A stretch of 64,000 nt of DNA from NCBI RefSeq assembly GCF_003852515.1, contig NZ_QAJK01000075.1:1-64000 (forward strand). The letters run 5' to 3'. Origin of the DNA: Variovorax sp. KBW07 (GTDB lineage Bacteria; Pseudomonadota; Gammaproteobacteria; Burkholderiales; Burkholderiaceae_C). The notes under the pieces were generated by a model that saw only the letters and a list, made by a program, of their open reading frames with translations, was not told the origin of the DNA and made no database searches. The translations under genes and the position numbers were made by a program. How positions within the stretch are numbered: the first letter of the stretch is position 1; every line of letters begins with the position of its first letter. Shown piece by piece: positions 35,107 through 43,040 of this stretch.

Positions 35107-36063
35107 TTGGCTTCACTCGCACCCGCTTCTTTCGGCGCCGCCCTCGCGGCCGCGCATGACGCCGCGGGTGCGCAGCATTATCCGCAGGCCACGCTGTACG
35201 TGGTGGCCACGCCCATCGGCAACCTGGCCGACATCACGCTGCGCGCGCTGCACGTGCTGCAGCTGGTGGACGTGATCGCCTGCGAAGACACGCGCCACAC
35301 GCAGAGCCTGCTGCGCGCCTACGGCATCGACCGACCGGGCGCCCGGCTGCTGGCGGTGCACCAGCACAACGAGGCCGAAGCCGCGCAGTCCGTGGTGGCG
35401 CGGCTGTCGCAAGGCGAGCGCATTGCCTACGTCAGCGACGCCGGCACGCCCGGCGTGAGCGATCCCGGCGCGCGGCTGGTGGCCGCCGTGCGCGCGGCGG
35501 GCCAGCGCGTGCTGCCGCTGCCGGGCGCCAGCAGCGTCACCACGCTGATCGGCGCCGCCGGGCTGGTGGCCGATGGCGGCGACGGCAACGCCAGCAGCGC
35601 CTTCGTCTTCGCGGGCTTCCTGCCGAGCAAGGCCGGCGAGCGCGACACGGCCGTGCAGGCGCTGCTGCAGGAGCCGCGCGCCGTGGTGCTGCTGGAGGCA
35701 CCGCACCGCATCGAAAGCCTGGCACGCGCACTCGCGGCGCTGGGCGAACGCCGCATCACCGTGGGCCGCGAGCTCACCAAGCAGTTCGAAGAGATTGCGA
35801 CCGTGGCCGCCAGCGCCCTGCCCGACTGGTTCGCGGCCGACCGCGACCGCACGCGCGGCGAATTCGCGCTCGTGCTGCATCCCGTGGCGGTGGCCGGCGA
35901 TGGCGGCGCGGAAGGCGAACGCGTGCTGCGCCTGCTGCTGGCCGAGTTGCCCGTGAAGACGGCGGTGCGGCTCGCGGCGGAGATCAGCGGATCGCCGCGC
36001 AACGCCCTCTACGAAACGGCCTTGCGCATCCGCAACGACACGCCGGACACCGACGGCGAGTAA
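35107..36063 (+). CDS. rsmI: 16S rRNA (cytidine(1402)-2'-O)-methyltransferase RsmI
   Basis: A 318-aa protein of the tetrapyrrole methylase fold: TLYVVATPIGNLADITLRAL, IACEDTRHTQSLL, ERIAYVSDAGTPGVSDPGARLV and PLPGASSVTTL are the RsmI signatures. It 2'-O-methylates C1402 of 16S rRNA using SAM. Start TTG at 35107, supported by GGAGA 6 nt upstream; it reads LASLAPASFG. Confidence 0.95.
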   Translation: MASLAPASFGAALAAAHDAAGAQHYPQATLYVVATPIGNLADITLRALHVLQLVDVIACEDTRHTQSLLRAYGIDRPGARLLAVHQHNEAEAAQSVVARLSQGERIAYVSDAGTPGVSDPGARLVAAVRAAGQRVLPLPGASSVTTLIGAAGLVADGGDGNASSAFVFAGFLPSKAGERDTAVQALLQEPRAVVLLEAPHRIESLARALAALGERRITVGRELTKQFEEIATVAASALPDWFAADRDRTRGEFALVLHPVAVAGDGGAEGERVLRLLLAELPVKTAVRLAAEISGSPRNALYETALRIRNDTPDTDGE

Positions 36064-36070
36064 CCCGGCG

Positions 36071-36622
36071 CTACGCCGCCCCGCCGGGCTCGGACAGGAA
36101 CTCCGGCGGCACGGCCTGCGTCAGCCAGACACCGTTCTCCGCGCGATGGAACGCGTGGCCCATCGCATGCATGCGGCCCGCATCCACCCACAGCACATGC
36201 GCCTTGCCATGGCGTTGCCCCACCTGCACGGCAGTGGCCTCGTCGGCCGACAGGTGCACGTGCTGCCGCGTGCCGGGCAACAGGCCTTGCGAGCGGATGG
36301 CTTCGAGAAAGCGCGTTGCCGTGCCATGAAAGAGCCGCACGGGAGGCACCACCGGCTCGAAGCTGCGTTGAACCTGCGGCGTGGAATGACCCTGCAGCGC
36401 GCGAATGCGTTGCCCATCGCCCGACAGCTCGTAGCGCTTCTTCGCGCCCGACACCGTCGCGTGCACGACGTCCGGGCGGGTCAGGCCGCGGCCGCTGGCG
36501 ACGGCGCCCGCCACCAGCGCATCGATGTCGGCCCAGCCCTCCGCATCAAGTGCCAGGCCGATGGATTCGGGCGCATGCCGCAGCACGTAGGCGATGAACT
36601 TGCTCGCGTCTTCGGGGTTCAT
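36071..36622 (-). CDS. kptA: RNA 2'-phosphotransferase, Tpt1/KptA family
   Basis: A 183-aa protein with family blocks SKFIAYVLRHAPESIGLALDAEGWADID, KKRYELSGDGQRIRALQGHS, and LFHGTATRF plus HVHLSADEATAVQVGQRHGK. Tpt1/KptA moves the 2'-phosphate of RNA to NAD; in yeast it completes tRNA splicing, while in bacteria without that pathway its role is unclear. The start overlaps the LysR stop by ATGA, so the two are translated together. Confidence 0.93.
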   Translation of the reverse strand: MNPEDASKFIAYVLRHAPESIGLALDAEGWADIDALVAGAVASGRGLTRPDVVHATVSGAKKRYELSGDGQRIRALQGHSTPQVQRSFEPVVPPVRLFHGTATRFLEAIRSQGLLPGTRQHVHLSADEATAVQVGQRHGKAHVLWVDAGRMHAMGHAFHRAENGVWLTQAVPPEFLSEPGGAA

Positions 36623-37539
36623 GGTGCCTTCCTTCCAGCCGGCCGCAGGGCGGCCTGCCAGTGATCGCCCTCCGCGAGCAGGGCGTCCATCAGCCGCTGC
36701 ACATGGGCCGCCGGCGGCCTGTCGGCCGAACGGAACACGTGGTATTCGAGCGGTGGATAGCCCTGCAACGGAACCGCCACCAGCCCTTTGGGCATGCGGC
36801 AGCACGCGTTGACCACGGCAAGGCCAAAACCCAGCTGGGCGAAGCGCAGCATCAGCTCCCAGCCATTGGCTTCGAGCGACGGCTGCCACGGCACCGACTC
36901 GGCCTGCAGCAGCCGGCCCAACAGTTCGCGATGCGGTTTGCCAGCCGGCGGCACGATCAGTTGCGCGCCTTTCAGGTCTCGCAGCCGCACCGACTTGCGC
37001 GAAGCCAACGCATGCGCCCGCGGCACGACCAGCACCTGCCCCACCGTCGTCAGACGCACGGCATGCAGATCTGATGGCACCGCGCCGAGCGGCGCGATGC
37101 CCAGCTGCGCCTGGCCGGCCCGCACCGCCTGGATCGACTCGTCGCGGTTGCGCGTGAGCAACTGCAGGTGCGGCGAGGCACCGGAGCCGGAGAACTGCGA
37201 CAGCGCCTTGCCCAGCAGGTACAGATACGCGCCCTCGCCCGCCGCCAGCGTGACCGCTGGCCTGTCGCTGCCCGCCTCCATGCCCTTGACGAAGTTGCGG
37301 TTCAGCGCGAGCAGTTCGCGCGCGTGCCGTGCCACCTGCTCGCCCGTGCGGGTGAGCTCCAGCGCGCTGCCGACCCGCAGATAGAGCTTGGCATCGAGTT
37401 GCTCGGAGAGCTTGCGCACCTTTGCATGCAGCGCCGGCTGGCTGATGTGCAGCAGGCGCGCCGACTCGCTGAAGTTCAGCGTGTCGGCGAACACGGCAAA
37501 CGACTGCAGCGCGTCGAGGTTGGTGCGGGGAATGTTCAT
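36619..37539 (-). CDS. LysR family transcriptional regulator
   Basis: A 306-aa protein with the LysR winged helix NLDALQSFAVFADTLNFSESARLLHISQPALHAKVRKLSEQLDAKLYLR and a type 2 periplasmic-binding-like effector domain. The ATG at 37539 directly abuts an 8-bp perfect palindrome (37540-37558), a likely autoregulatory site. It is coupled to kptA downstream and divergent from the HAD-like gene at 37640. Confidence 0.92.
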   Translation of the reverse strand: MNIPRTNLDALQSFAVFADTLNFSESARLLHISQPALHAKVRKLSEQLDAKLYLRVGSALELTRTGEQVARHARELLALNRNFVKGMEAGSDRPAVTLAAGEGAYLYLLGKALSQFSGSGASPHLQLLTRNRDESIQAVRAGQAQLGIAPLGAVPSDLHAVRLTTVGQVLVVPRAHALASRKSVRLRDLKGAQLIVPPAGKPHRELLGRLLQAESVPWQPSLEANGWELMLRFAQLGFGLAVVNACCRMPKGLVAVPLQGYPPLEYHVFRSADRPPAAHVQRLMDALLAEGDHWQAALRPAGRKAP

Positions 37540-37558
37540 CTATCCATTTTATGGATAG
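37540..37558. promoter_or_regulatory. Perfect palindrome abutting the LysR start codon
   Basis: CTATCCAT-TTT-ATGGATAG, 8-bp perfect arms with a 3-nt centre, ends one base before the LysR start codon and 82 bp before the divergent gene at 37640. Candidate LysR operator (core ATCC-N7-GGAT fits the T-N11-A style). Confidence 0.6.
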
Positions 37559-37639
37559 CACATCCAATATCAGTAGTTCCTGGTGATGAGCTTCGTTTCT
37601 ACGATTCGCCTGCTTGAACACACAAACAAGGAGCAAGAA

Positions 37640-38137
37640 ATGGAAAACACCAAAAACATTCCCCGGCTCGGCATCGACATCGGCCGCGTGCTGATCGCGG
37701 CCGAAGGCGCCAACGGCGGGGACACTGCATTCATCGGGGGCTCGATGGCCGATGCGCTCGACACGCCGCCCTACGAAGGCATGTTCGATGCCGTCGCGCC
37801 GCTGGTCGACAGGTTCGAAGGCCGTGTCTGGCTGGTCTCGAAGTGCGGCCCGAGCGTGCAGGCCAAGAGCCGTGCATGGCTGCTGCACCACCGCTTCTTC
37901 GAACGCACGGGCATGGCGCCCGCCAACCTGCGCTTCTGCCTGCAACGCCCGCAGAAGGCCGACCATTGCCGCGAGTTGGGCATCACGCACTTCATCGACG
38001 ACCGCAGCGATGTGCTGGGCCATCTGAAAGGCATCGTGCCGAACCGCTACCTGTTCGGCCCGCAGCGCAAGCCGGTGACGGAGGCTGGACTGGTGCTGCT
38101 GCCAGCCTGGAAGGACGCGGCGGCGCTGGTCAACTGA
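37640..38137 (+). CDS. HAD-like hydrolase/nucleotidase-like protein
   Basis: A 165-aa protein that looks like a compact HAD phosphatase: motif I LGIDIGRVL (nucleophile Asp), Lys in RPQKADHC, and motif IV THFIDDRSDVL. The family hydrolyses phosphate esters; motif I lacks the usual second Asp (D-x-G instead of D-x-D), so activity may differ. ATG at 37640 with AAGGAG 7 nt upstream. Divergent from the LysR gene, so a regulatory link is likely. Confidence 0.7.
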   Translation: MENTKNIPRLGIDIGRVLIAAEGANGGDTAFIGGSMADALDTPPYEGMFDAVAPLVDRFEGRVWLVSKCGPSVQAKSRAWLLHHRFFERTGMAPANLRFCLQRPQKADHCRELGITHFIDDRSDVLGHLKGIVPNRYLFGPQRKPVTEAGLVLLPAWKDAAALVN

Positions 38138-38152
38138 ACGGCGCCCGAAGTG

Positions 38153-38884
38153 CTAGCCATCCAGCTCTGCATAGCGCCGGAAGATCCCGTCTTCGTTGAA
38201 CGCGATGCGGCGCGGGCTCTGCAGGTAGTCGTGCACGCGCTGGCGGCGCCTGACGTTGGCGTGCAACTTCCCGACCGCCGGCGTCGCGGCCAGTGCCCGT
38301 GCCGTGGCCTTGGGGAATGCGTAGTGCAGGCCGTCCACCAGCTGGAACAGAGAAAGATCGGCATACGTGAGCGTGTCGCCGACCAGGTGCAGGTCGCCCG
38401 CGGGGTTGCGCTGCAGCACCTGCTCGAACCAGTTCAGGAACTTCGGTATGCGCTCTTCACGGAAGGCCCGCGCGCGCTGCATGGCCGCGTCGCGCTGGTC
38501 TTCGTAGTAGGCGCCGGTCGAGATGGGATGGTGCGTGTCGTGCGCTTCGGCCACCACGTCGGCAATGGTCAGCTGCAGCTGATGGGTCCACAGCCCGTCG
38601 GACTCTCCAACACCCGACAGGCCGAGCCGCGGCCCGAGGTACAGCAGGATGGCGGCGGTCTGCCCCACCACGATGTCGCCATCGACGAGGAACGGCGGCG
38701 CGAAGGCGGGGCGCGCGTTGTTGGGGTCGTCGAGCCGGCGGCCCAGTGCCGATTCGCCGCCGCCGCTGGACGCGGGCAGGCGCGCGACATCGACATAGTC
38801 GGCGCCGGCCGCCTCGAGCGCGAGGCGCACGAATTCACCGCGGCCCTGGATGGTGGGCCAGTAATGGAGCTGGTAGGAAAGCAT
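38153..38884 (-). CDS. Glutathione S-transferase family protein
   Basis: A 243-aa protein with a thioredoxin-like N-domain (LSYQLHYWPTIQGRGEFVRLALEAAGADY, Tyr/Trp near the glutathione site) and an all-helical C-domain (YADLSLFQLVDGLHYAFP). This resembles the sigma/alpha-type GSTs of bacteria; substrate unknown. Convergent with the HAD-like gene. Confidence 0.9.
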   Translation of the reverse strand: MLSYQLHYWPTIQGRGEFVRLALEAAGADYVDVARLPASSGGGESALGRRLDDPNNARPAFAPPFLVDGDIVVGQTAAILLYLGPRLGLSGVGESDGLWTHQLQLTIADVVAEAHDTHHPISTGAYYEDQRDAAMQRARAFREERIPKFLNWFEQVLQRNPAGDLHLVGDTLTYADLSLFQLVDGLHYAFPKATARALAATPAVGKLHANVRRRQRVHDYLQSPRRIAFNEDGIFRRYAELDG

Positions 38885-38947
38885 TCGGCCATGGTGGCAG
38901 GACCCGCGAGGCCCCGCAACCGATCTGGCCGAAGCGTCGGCTTTCGA

Positions 38948-39292
38948 CTACGCGGCGAGGTCCGCGGGCGTCTTGCCGCTTTCGAGCGCGGCCTTGAACC
39001 ACGCCGGGCGCGGACCACGGCCACCCCACACGTTGCCCTGGTCATCCTTGAAGCGGGGCGCCGACGCGGCCTTCGCGCCCGCCTTCTTCGCACCCTTGCG
39101 CTTGGCGGCCGGAGCTGCCGCAGCCCTGGTCTTGCGCACGCCCACTCCCAATTCCTCGGCCGTGAAGCCGTACACCGCAATCGCTTCCTTGATACGGGCC
39201 AGCACGCCGGCCGCTTCCTTCTTTCTCAGCGTGTCCGCTTCTTTCTGGAGTTGGGCGATCTGCTTTTGTACCTGGAGGTAAGTCTTTGTCAT
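38948..39292 (-). CDS. H-NS family nucleoid-associated protein
   Basis: A 114-aa protein. N-terminal coiled coil (VQKQIAQLQKEADTLRKKEAAGVLARIKEAI), Ala/Lys-rich linker, and the C-terminal AT-hook-like H-NS DNA-binding motif with the core NVWGGRGPRPAWF. These proteins bind curved, AT-rich DNA and silence foreign genes. The 119 bp upstream (39293-39411) is AT-richer than the surroundings. Confidence 0.9.
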   Translation of the reverse strand: MTKTYLQVQKQIAQLQKEADTLRKKEAAGVLARIKEAIAVYGFTAEELGVGVRKTRAAAAPAAKRKGAKKAGAKAASAPRFKDDQGNVWGGRGPRPAWFKAALESGKTPADLAA

Positions 39293-39411
39293 GCTTGAGT
39301 CATTGTCGTTAGAGGGCTAGCGCTGCTTATACACACGACAGGCCCTTTGTCGGCAATGATTAACGAAGGCGTGCATATTGTTACCAACCTGACATCTTCG
39401 GCTTGAGCCGA

Positions 39412-40230
39412 TCAGCGCAGCGCCATGCCGGCCAGCACGGCGAGCAGCAACGCCAGGTAGACCCAGGTGTGCACGCGGTCCGGAAGACGGCCGATGAGCG
39501 GCGCGGCGGCGCGAATGCCGACCAGCGAACCCACGACCAGCGCGCCGAACGCGGGCACGTCCACATAGCCGATGTGCCACCCTTCCAGCGAAGCCGTGGA
39601 GCGCCAGGCCAGCGCCATGTAGGTCGCGGTGCCGGCGAGCGCCACGGGCAGCGACAGCGGGTTGGCCATGGCCGTCGCGCGCGTCATGTCGATGCCGCGG
39701 CGGCGCATCAACGGCACCGTCATGACGCTGCCGCCCACGCCCAGGAACGCCGCGATGAAGCCGATGGCAAGGCTGCCGGATGCGGTGGCAGCGCGAGACG
39801 ACGGGCGCACCATGGCCGGTGCGGCACGCGTCAGGAAGCCGGGACGAAGCAGGCAGTCGAGGATCGTCGCGCCGAGGTATGCGACGAATGCCCAGCGAAC
39901 CCATTCACCGTCGGCCGCGACGGCTGCCGCGGCGCCCACGATGGCACCGATGCCGATGAAGCCGAGCAGCGGACGGATCTGCGCCCAGTCCAATGTGCCC
40001 GCGCGCTGATGCCGCCGCGTGGCGAGCAGCGCGCCGACGATCATCACGCAGGTCGAGGTGGCGACGGCGATGTGCATGGCGGACTGGCCCACGGCGCTGT
40101 CGGCGCCATGTGCCGCGATCAACGCCCGGTAGAGCAAGGGAACCACCACGAACCCGCCGCCGAAGCCGAACAGCACGGTGGTGACGCCCGCCAGGCAACC
40201 GAAGCCGGCGAGCACGAAATAGAGCGACAC
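39412..40230 (-). CDS. TauE/SafE family membrane transporter
   Basis: A 272-aa protein with about eight hydrophobic segments and the repeat motifs GFGGGFVVVPLLY and GVGGSVMTVPLM. Start GTG at 40230 is chosen because AGGAGG sits 6 nt upstream; an ATG at 40278 without a site is the alternative. Divergent from an AraC-type regulator, with three TTGGC/GCCAA motifs between. Confidence 0.88.
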   Translation of the reverse strand: MSLYFVLAGFGCLAGVTTVLFGFGGGFVVVPLLYRALIAAHGADSAVGQSAMHIAVATSTCVMIVGALLATRRHQRAGTLDWAQIRPLLGFIGIGAIVGAAAAVAADGEWVRWAFVAYLGATILDCLLRPGFLTRAAPAMVRPSSRAATASGSLAIGFIAAFLGVGGSVMTVPLMRRRGIDMTRATAMANPLSLPVALAGTATYMALAWRSTASLEGWHIGYVDVPAFGALVVGSLVGIRAAAPLIGRLPDRVHTWVYLALLLAVLAGMALR

Positions 40231-40278
40231 GAAGCGCCTCCTGAAGGCATTGAAGAAGCTGCAACGATAGATTTGCAT

Positions 40279-40331
40279 CGATTGGCTTGCTTGCGCATGC
40301 AGGCCAATAATGTTTTCATTTCAGCCAATCG
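40279..40331. promoter_or_regulatory. Inverted TTGGC repeats between tauE-like and araC-like genes
   Basis: CGATTGGCT (40279-40287) is mirrored exactly by AGCCAATCG (40323-40331); a third GGCCAAT lies in between near 40302. They occupy the divergent promoter region and are candidates for the AraC-type regulator's sites. Confidence 0.5.
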
Positions 40332-40344
40332 ACTTCGGCCCATC

Positions 40345-41109
40345 ATGCGCAACATTTCGCTCGATTCCGTGGATGCCGTCGACCGGCCGGTGCTGGCCAT
40401 CGGCACCGACTATCCGTCGGACACGCTGCTGCACACGCACAGCCACCGGCGCGCGCAACTGCTCTATGGCGCGACGGGCGTGATGGAGGTGGGCACCGAC
40501 GACGGCGCCTGGGTGGTGCCGCCGCAACGCGGCGTGTGGATTCCGGCCGGCAAGCCGCATCGCGTGCGCATGCTGGGCGTGAGCACGCGCAGCCTGTACA
40601 TCGAGCCGCGTGCCGCACCGCGCAAAGGCGATCAGTGCGAGGTGCTGAACGTGTCGCCGCTGCTGCGCCAGTTACTGATGGAAGCGATCGAGTTGCCGGC
40701 CGTCTACGAGCGCCAGGGACGCGACGGTGCGCTGATGCGCCTCGTGCTGCACGAAGTGGCGCGCGCGCAGGCACTGCCGCTGCATGTGCCCCTGCCCCGC
40801 GCGCCGGATCTTGCGGCACTTTGCGTGGCGTTTCTTCGGCAACCCGACATCCATGTGACGCCGGCGATGTGGGCCGCGCGGCTGAACGTCAGCGAGCGCA
40901 CCTTCAGCCGCCGCTTCAGCCTCGAGGTGGGCATGGCCTTCGGCAAGTGGCGGCAACGCGCCTGCGTGCTGATCGCGCTGTCGCGGCTCGCCGAGGGGCA
41001 GACCGTGACCGTCGTCGCGCTGGACCTGGGCTACGACAGCCCGGGGGCGTTCTCGACGATGTTCCGCAAGACGCTGGGGCGGCCGCCCTCGCATTTCGCA
41101 ATGTCGTAG
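40345..41109 (+). CDS. AraC family transcriptional regulator with cupin sensor
   Basis: A 254-aa protein: N-terminal cupin (HTHSHRRAQLLYGATGVMEV, PPQRGVWIPAGKPHRV) and C-terminal AraC double helix-turn-helix (VTPAMWAARLNVSERTFSRRFSLEVGMAFGKWRQRA and TVTVVALDLGYDSPGAFSTMFRKTLGRPPSHF). Probably controls the divergent TauE/SafE gene. An in-frame ATG at 40297 would lengthen it by 16 residues but would put one operator half inside the gene. Confidence 0.88.
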   Translation: MRNISLDSVDAVDRPVLAIGTDYPSDTLLHTHSHRRAQLLYGATGVMEVGTDDGAWVVPPQRGVWIPAGKPHRVRMLGVSTRSLYIEPRAAPRKGDQCEVLNVSPLLRQLLMEAIELPAVYERQGRDGALMRLVLHEVARAQALPLHVPLPRAPDLAALCVAFLRQPDIHVTPAMWAARLNVSERTFSRRFSLEVGMAFGKWRQRACVLIALSRLAEGQTVTVVALDLGYDSPGAFSTMFRKTLGRPPSHFAMS

Positions 41110-41146
41110 AACCGCGCGCGGCAGGCCGCGAGCCTGCTGCTGCTGC

Positions 41147-41374
41147 TCACCAGAACTTCCACCAGGGGCGCTTGACCTGGCGCAACGCCAGGGGGCGGGT
41201 GTCGAGGTCGGCGCCCTGCGTGGGGAGGATCGAGTCCCCGGTGCGCCGCCGCATTTCGGTTTCGAGGGCATGCGCAATCCCGCGCGCCTGCTTCTCGCCG
41301 CGCAAGGCTCGGCGACGCCATTCGGCGGCATGCGCTGCGAGGCTGGCCTCGTCCAGATCAGTCAACTCCGTCAT
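41147..41374 (-). CDS. Small conserved-looking protein of unknown function
   Basis: A 75-aa, charged, mostly helical protein (DEASLAAHAAEWRRRALRGEKQARGIAHALETEMRRR) ending in the aromatic tail KRPWWKFW. No family recognised. It has normal high-GC third positions, so it is probably a real chromosomal gene. The terminator at 41386-41421 lies directly upstream on the same strand and belongs to a transcript coming from the right. Confidence 0.65.
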   Translation of the reverse strand: MTELTDLDEASLAAHAAEWRRRALRGEKQARGIAHALETEMRRRTGDSILPTQGADLDTRPLALRQVKRPWWKFW

Positions 41375-41385
41375 GGGTGGGCAAA

Positions 41386-41421
41386 GGAAAAAAACCGGAA
41401 GCCTTCGAGAGGTTCCGGTTT
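41386..41421 (-). terminator. Intrinsic terminator, minus strand
   Basis: AAACCGGAA and TTCCGGTTT plus an inner GG/CC pair form a stem of 11 bp around TTCGAGA; read leftward it is followed by TTTTTTTCC. It may be the original terminator of tRNA-Phe before the insertions. Confidence 0.75.
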
Positions 41422-42560
41422 GGTATGTGGTGCGTCGCCAGGAATGCAAATACCGGTCACGGGCCGCATGGATGTCGAGCTCTTGCAAGTTCAACGCGGA
41501 ACAGTACCGACAAGAGTACCGACGAATCTAGGGTCCCGCCTGCTGCGGAAACGCGGCGAAGGGGAGCCCCGACTTTACCCGAACGCGCCGAGGCACTCGG
41601 AGGGCGTTCGGCTTGGTCGAACTTGTCCACACAGTCGACAACTCTGGGGACAGTTTCGGCACAAGTGTGATGTTGTCCACAGAGGAAACAACTTCGTGAA
41701 TGTTGTTCCATTTTCGGGAGCAGTCGAAAAGCGCAGGTACGCACAGCAGCAGAGGCACGACAAGTCGTTGTCCCGTAAGGAAAAAACGACGCTATCCACA
41801 GCGCGGGTTTACCCTTATCTACTACTACTATCTTTAATAAGAGAAATAAGTAGATAAGAAGTGCGGGGTGAGGTTGGGGTGACGGGCGCTTCGCGATGTC
41901 TCTTTGGGCGAGTGAATGGGCTTGGAATCCGGTCGCGGGATGGGTGGCACATGGGAGAGAGAGAGGCCATATCCTTCACACGTTTCTTGTGTTTGTGTGA
42001 TGTCTCGAACAGACGTGTGTGCGGTGACTCGGAAGCCATCTCTGGAGCTTCGTCCTTCACGTCTTGGTCGAGCGTGTGCAACGCCCTTTTGAGCGTGTTG
42101 CCGCGCATGCAGCGCGTCTTCTCTTGGCGCTTCGCCATGCGGCGGAAGATCTGCTCGCAGGCTCGATCAGTGGAGGGATGTCTTGCAGGACTTGGACGGC
42201 CTGCATCGTCATCGGCACAAGGTGCGCCGTGTGTGCTGTTGGTAGAGCATCAGTGAGCACTGCAGGGCCGTACGCGTGGTGACGTTGCCCTTGTGGGCAT
42301 GGTGCTCGGCCACAGCTGCGCGAGCCCTGCGGGGGCTGTGAGGCCGTGTCGTGGCGCTTCACAATGCGCCCGCGTGACCACGTTCTGATGCGCATGCAGA
42401 ACAGCGCCACCTCTGCTCCTCGCGATGCCCTCATCCAACGCCTGTGAAGGGTCCTTGGCCGCTTGCGTACGACGTATTGATCTCCCTTCATCCATCGACC
42501 CGTGCCTGGGCTTCGCGTGCCCCTTGAACGCAGTCTCCTGGCGCTTCGAGCTTCTGGGGC
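41422..42560. other. Gene-poor stretch, remnant of an older insertion
   Basis: About 1.1 kb with no reading frame that I can support on either strand. The first part (41600-41860) carries DnaA-box-like repeats and an AT-rich palindrome; the rest (41860-42560) has frequent stops, mixed codon bias and short decayed frames. It adjoins a truncated integrase copy, so it reads as the leftover of an element once inserted in tRNA-Phe. Confidence 0.6.
41623..41858. promoter_or_regulatory. DnaA-box-like cluster with AT-rich palindrome, possible origin remnant
   Basis: TTGTCCACA occurs at 41623-41631 and 41673-41681 and CTATCCACA at 41792-41800; each differs from the DnaA box TTATCCACA at a single position. 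Just after them is an AT-rich block bounded by CTTATCTACT (41814-41823) and AGTAGATAAG (41849-41858), a perfect 10-bp inverted repeat. Boxes beside an AT-rich region are the layout of plasmid or phage origins, but no initiator gene is present. Confidence 0.45.
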
Positions 42561-42749
42561 TCAGTCCGAGCAAGCGCAACGGCATCGTTCGATGTCCGTC
42601 CACTGCTTGGCAGATCTCACCTTTGCTTCGGATGAATCACACGTCTTGAGCGATCTCTTGTGCTCACGGCTCAGTGCGGTGCGCAACGCAGCTGGCACCG
42701 TGCGGCGCCACGGATAGATGTCCGTTGTCGATTGGAATGGCTGAGCCAT
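42561..42749 (-). pseudogene. Truncated tyrosine integrase N-terminus
   Basis: The first 62 codons (MAQPFQSTTDIYPWRRTVP..., ALRTALSREHKRSLKTCDS) match the N-terminus of the intact integrase at 51330-53066 (MAQPFKSPTGIYQLRRKVP..., ELRSALGHEYKRSLKTRDP), then a stop follows and homology is lost. The start lies 148 bp from the tRNA-fragment repeat, compared with 152 bp for the intact gene, so the whole integrase-att end is duplicated. It marks a second, older element. Confidence 0.85.
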
Positions 42750-42856
42750 GGGGAAGCCGGCGACGAGCCGCCGAACGGCCGGCGGGTCCATGAAGCGAGG
42801 GGCGACGGCGCACCTGTCCGGGCAGCCCGGTGGACAGCAAAGCCGTCCCAGAAGCG

Positions 42857-42892
42857 AAAAAGCCCTTGATCCGGGAAGGATCAAGGGCTTTT
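42857..42892. terminator. Strong bidirectional terminator beside the left repeat
   Basis: AAAAGCCCTTGATCC (42858-42872) and GGATCAAGGGCTTTT (42878-42892) form a perfect 15-bp stem with a 5-nt loop; T-runs occur in both directions. A related hairpin lies at the same place beside the right repeat (53176-53210). The 290 bp from 42750 to 43040 otherwise hold the left repeat and the integrase-arm-like repeats, with no gene. Confidence 0.8.
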
Positions 42893-42896
42893 GATT

Positions 42897-42931
42897 TGGT
42901 GGCCTGGGGCGGAATCGAACCACCGACACGC
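42897..42931 (-). repeat. Left attachment repeat (35 bp, 3' half of tRNA-Phe)
   Basis: Identical over 35 bp to 53218-53252. It covers the CCA end, 3' acceptor strand, T arm and variable loop of tRNA-Phe, after which homology stops. It marks the distal end of the island. Confidence 0.88.
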
Positions 42932-42988
42932 TCACAGCCTTGCTAGCCCGTTGATTTGATTAGGTTTTTTCTGAAATCGAACGCGCAT

Positions 42989-43009
42989 AGTGTACCAAAC
43001 TGGTGTACG
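42989..43009 (+). promoter_or_regulatory. Paired GTGTAC direct repeats at the left island end
   Basis: AGTGTACC at 42989-42996 and GGTGTACG at 43002-43009, 13 bp apart start to start. The same pair with the same spacing and orientation is at 53124-53144 at the right end. Likely integrase arm or excisionase sites. Confidence 0.55.
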
Positions 43010-43040
43010 TATTCCAAGCCACCCCTTCAGGGAAACGCCG

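Noticed and set aside
36623-38023. Extension of the KptA frame upstream through the LysR gene
   Set aside because: The sequence is an alternative-frame reading of LysR; KptA starts at MNPEDASKF in an ATGA overlap.
41815-42138. Minus-strand 107-codon frame in the gene-poor region
   Set aside because: Low-quality composition, covers the AT-rich palindrome, no ribosome site; treated as decayed sequence.
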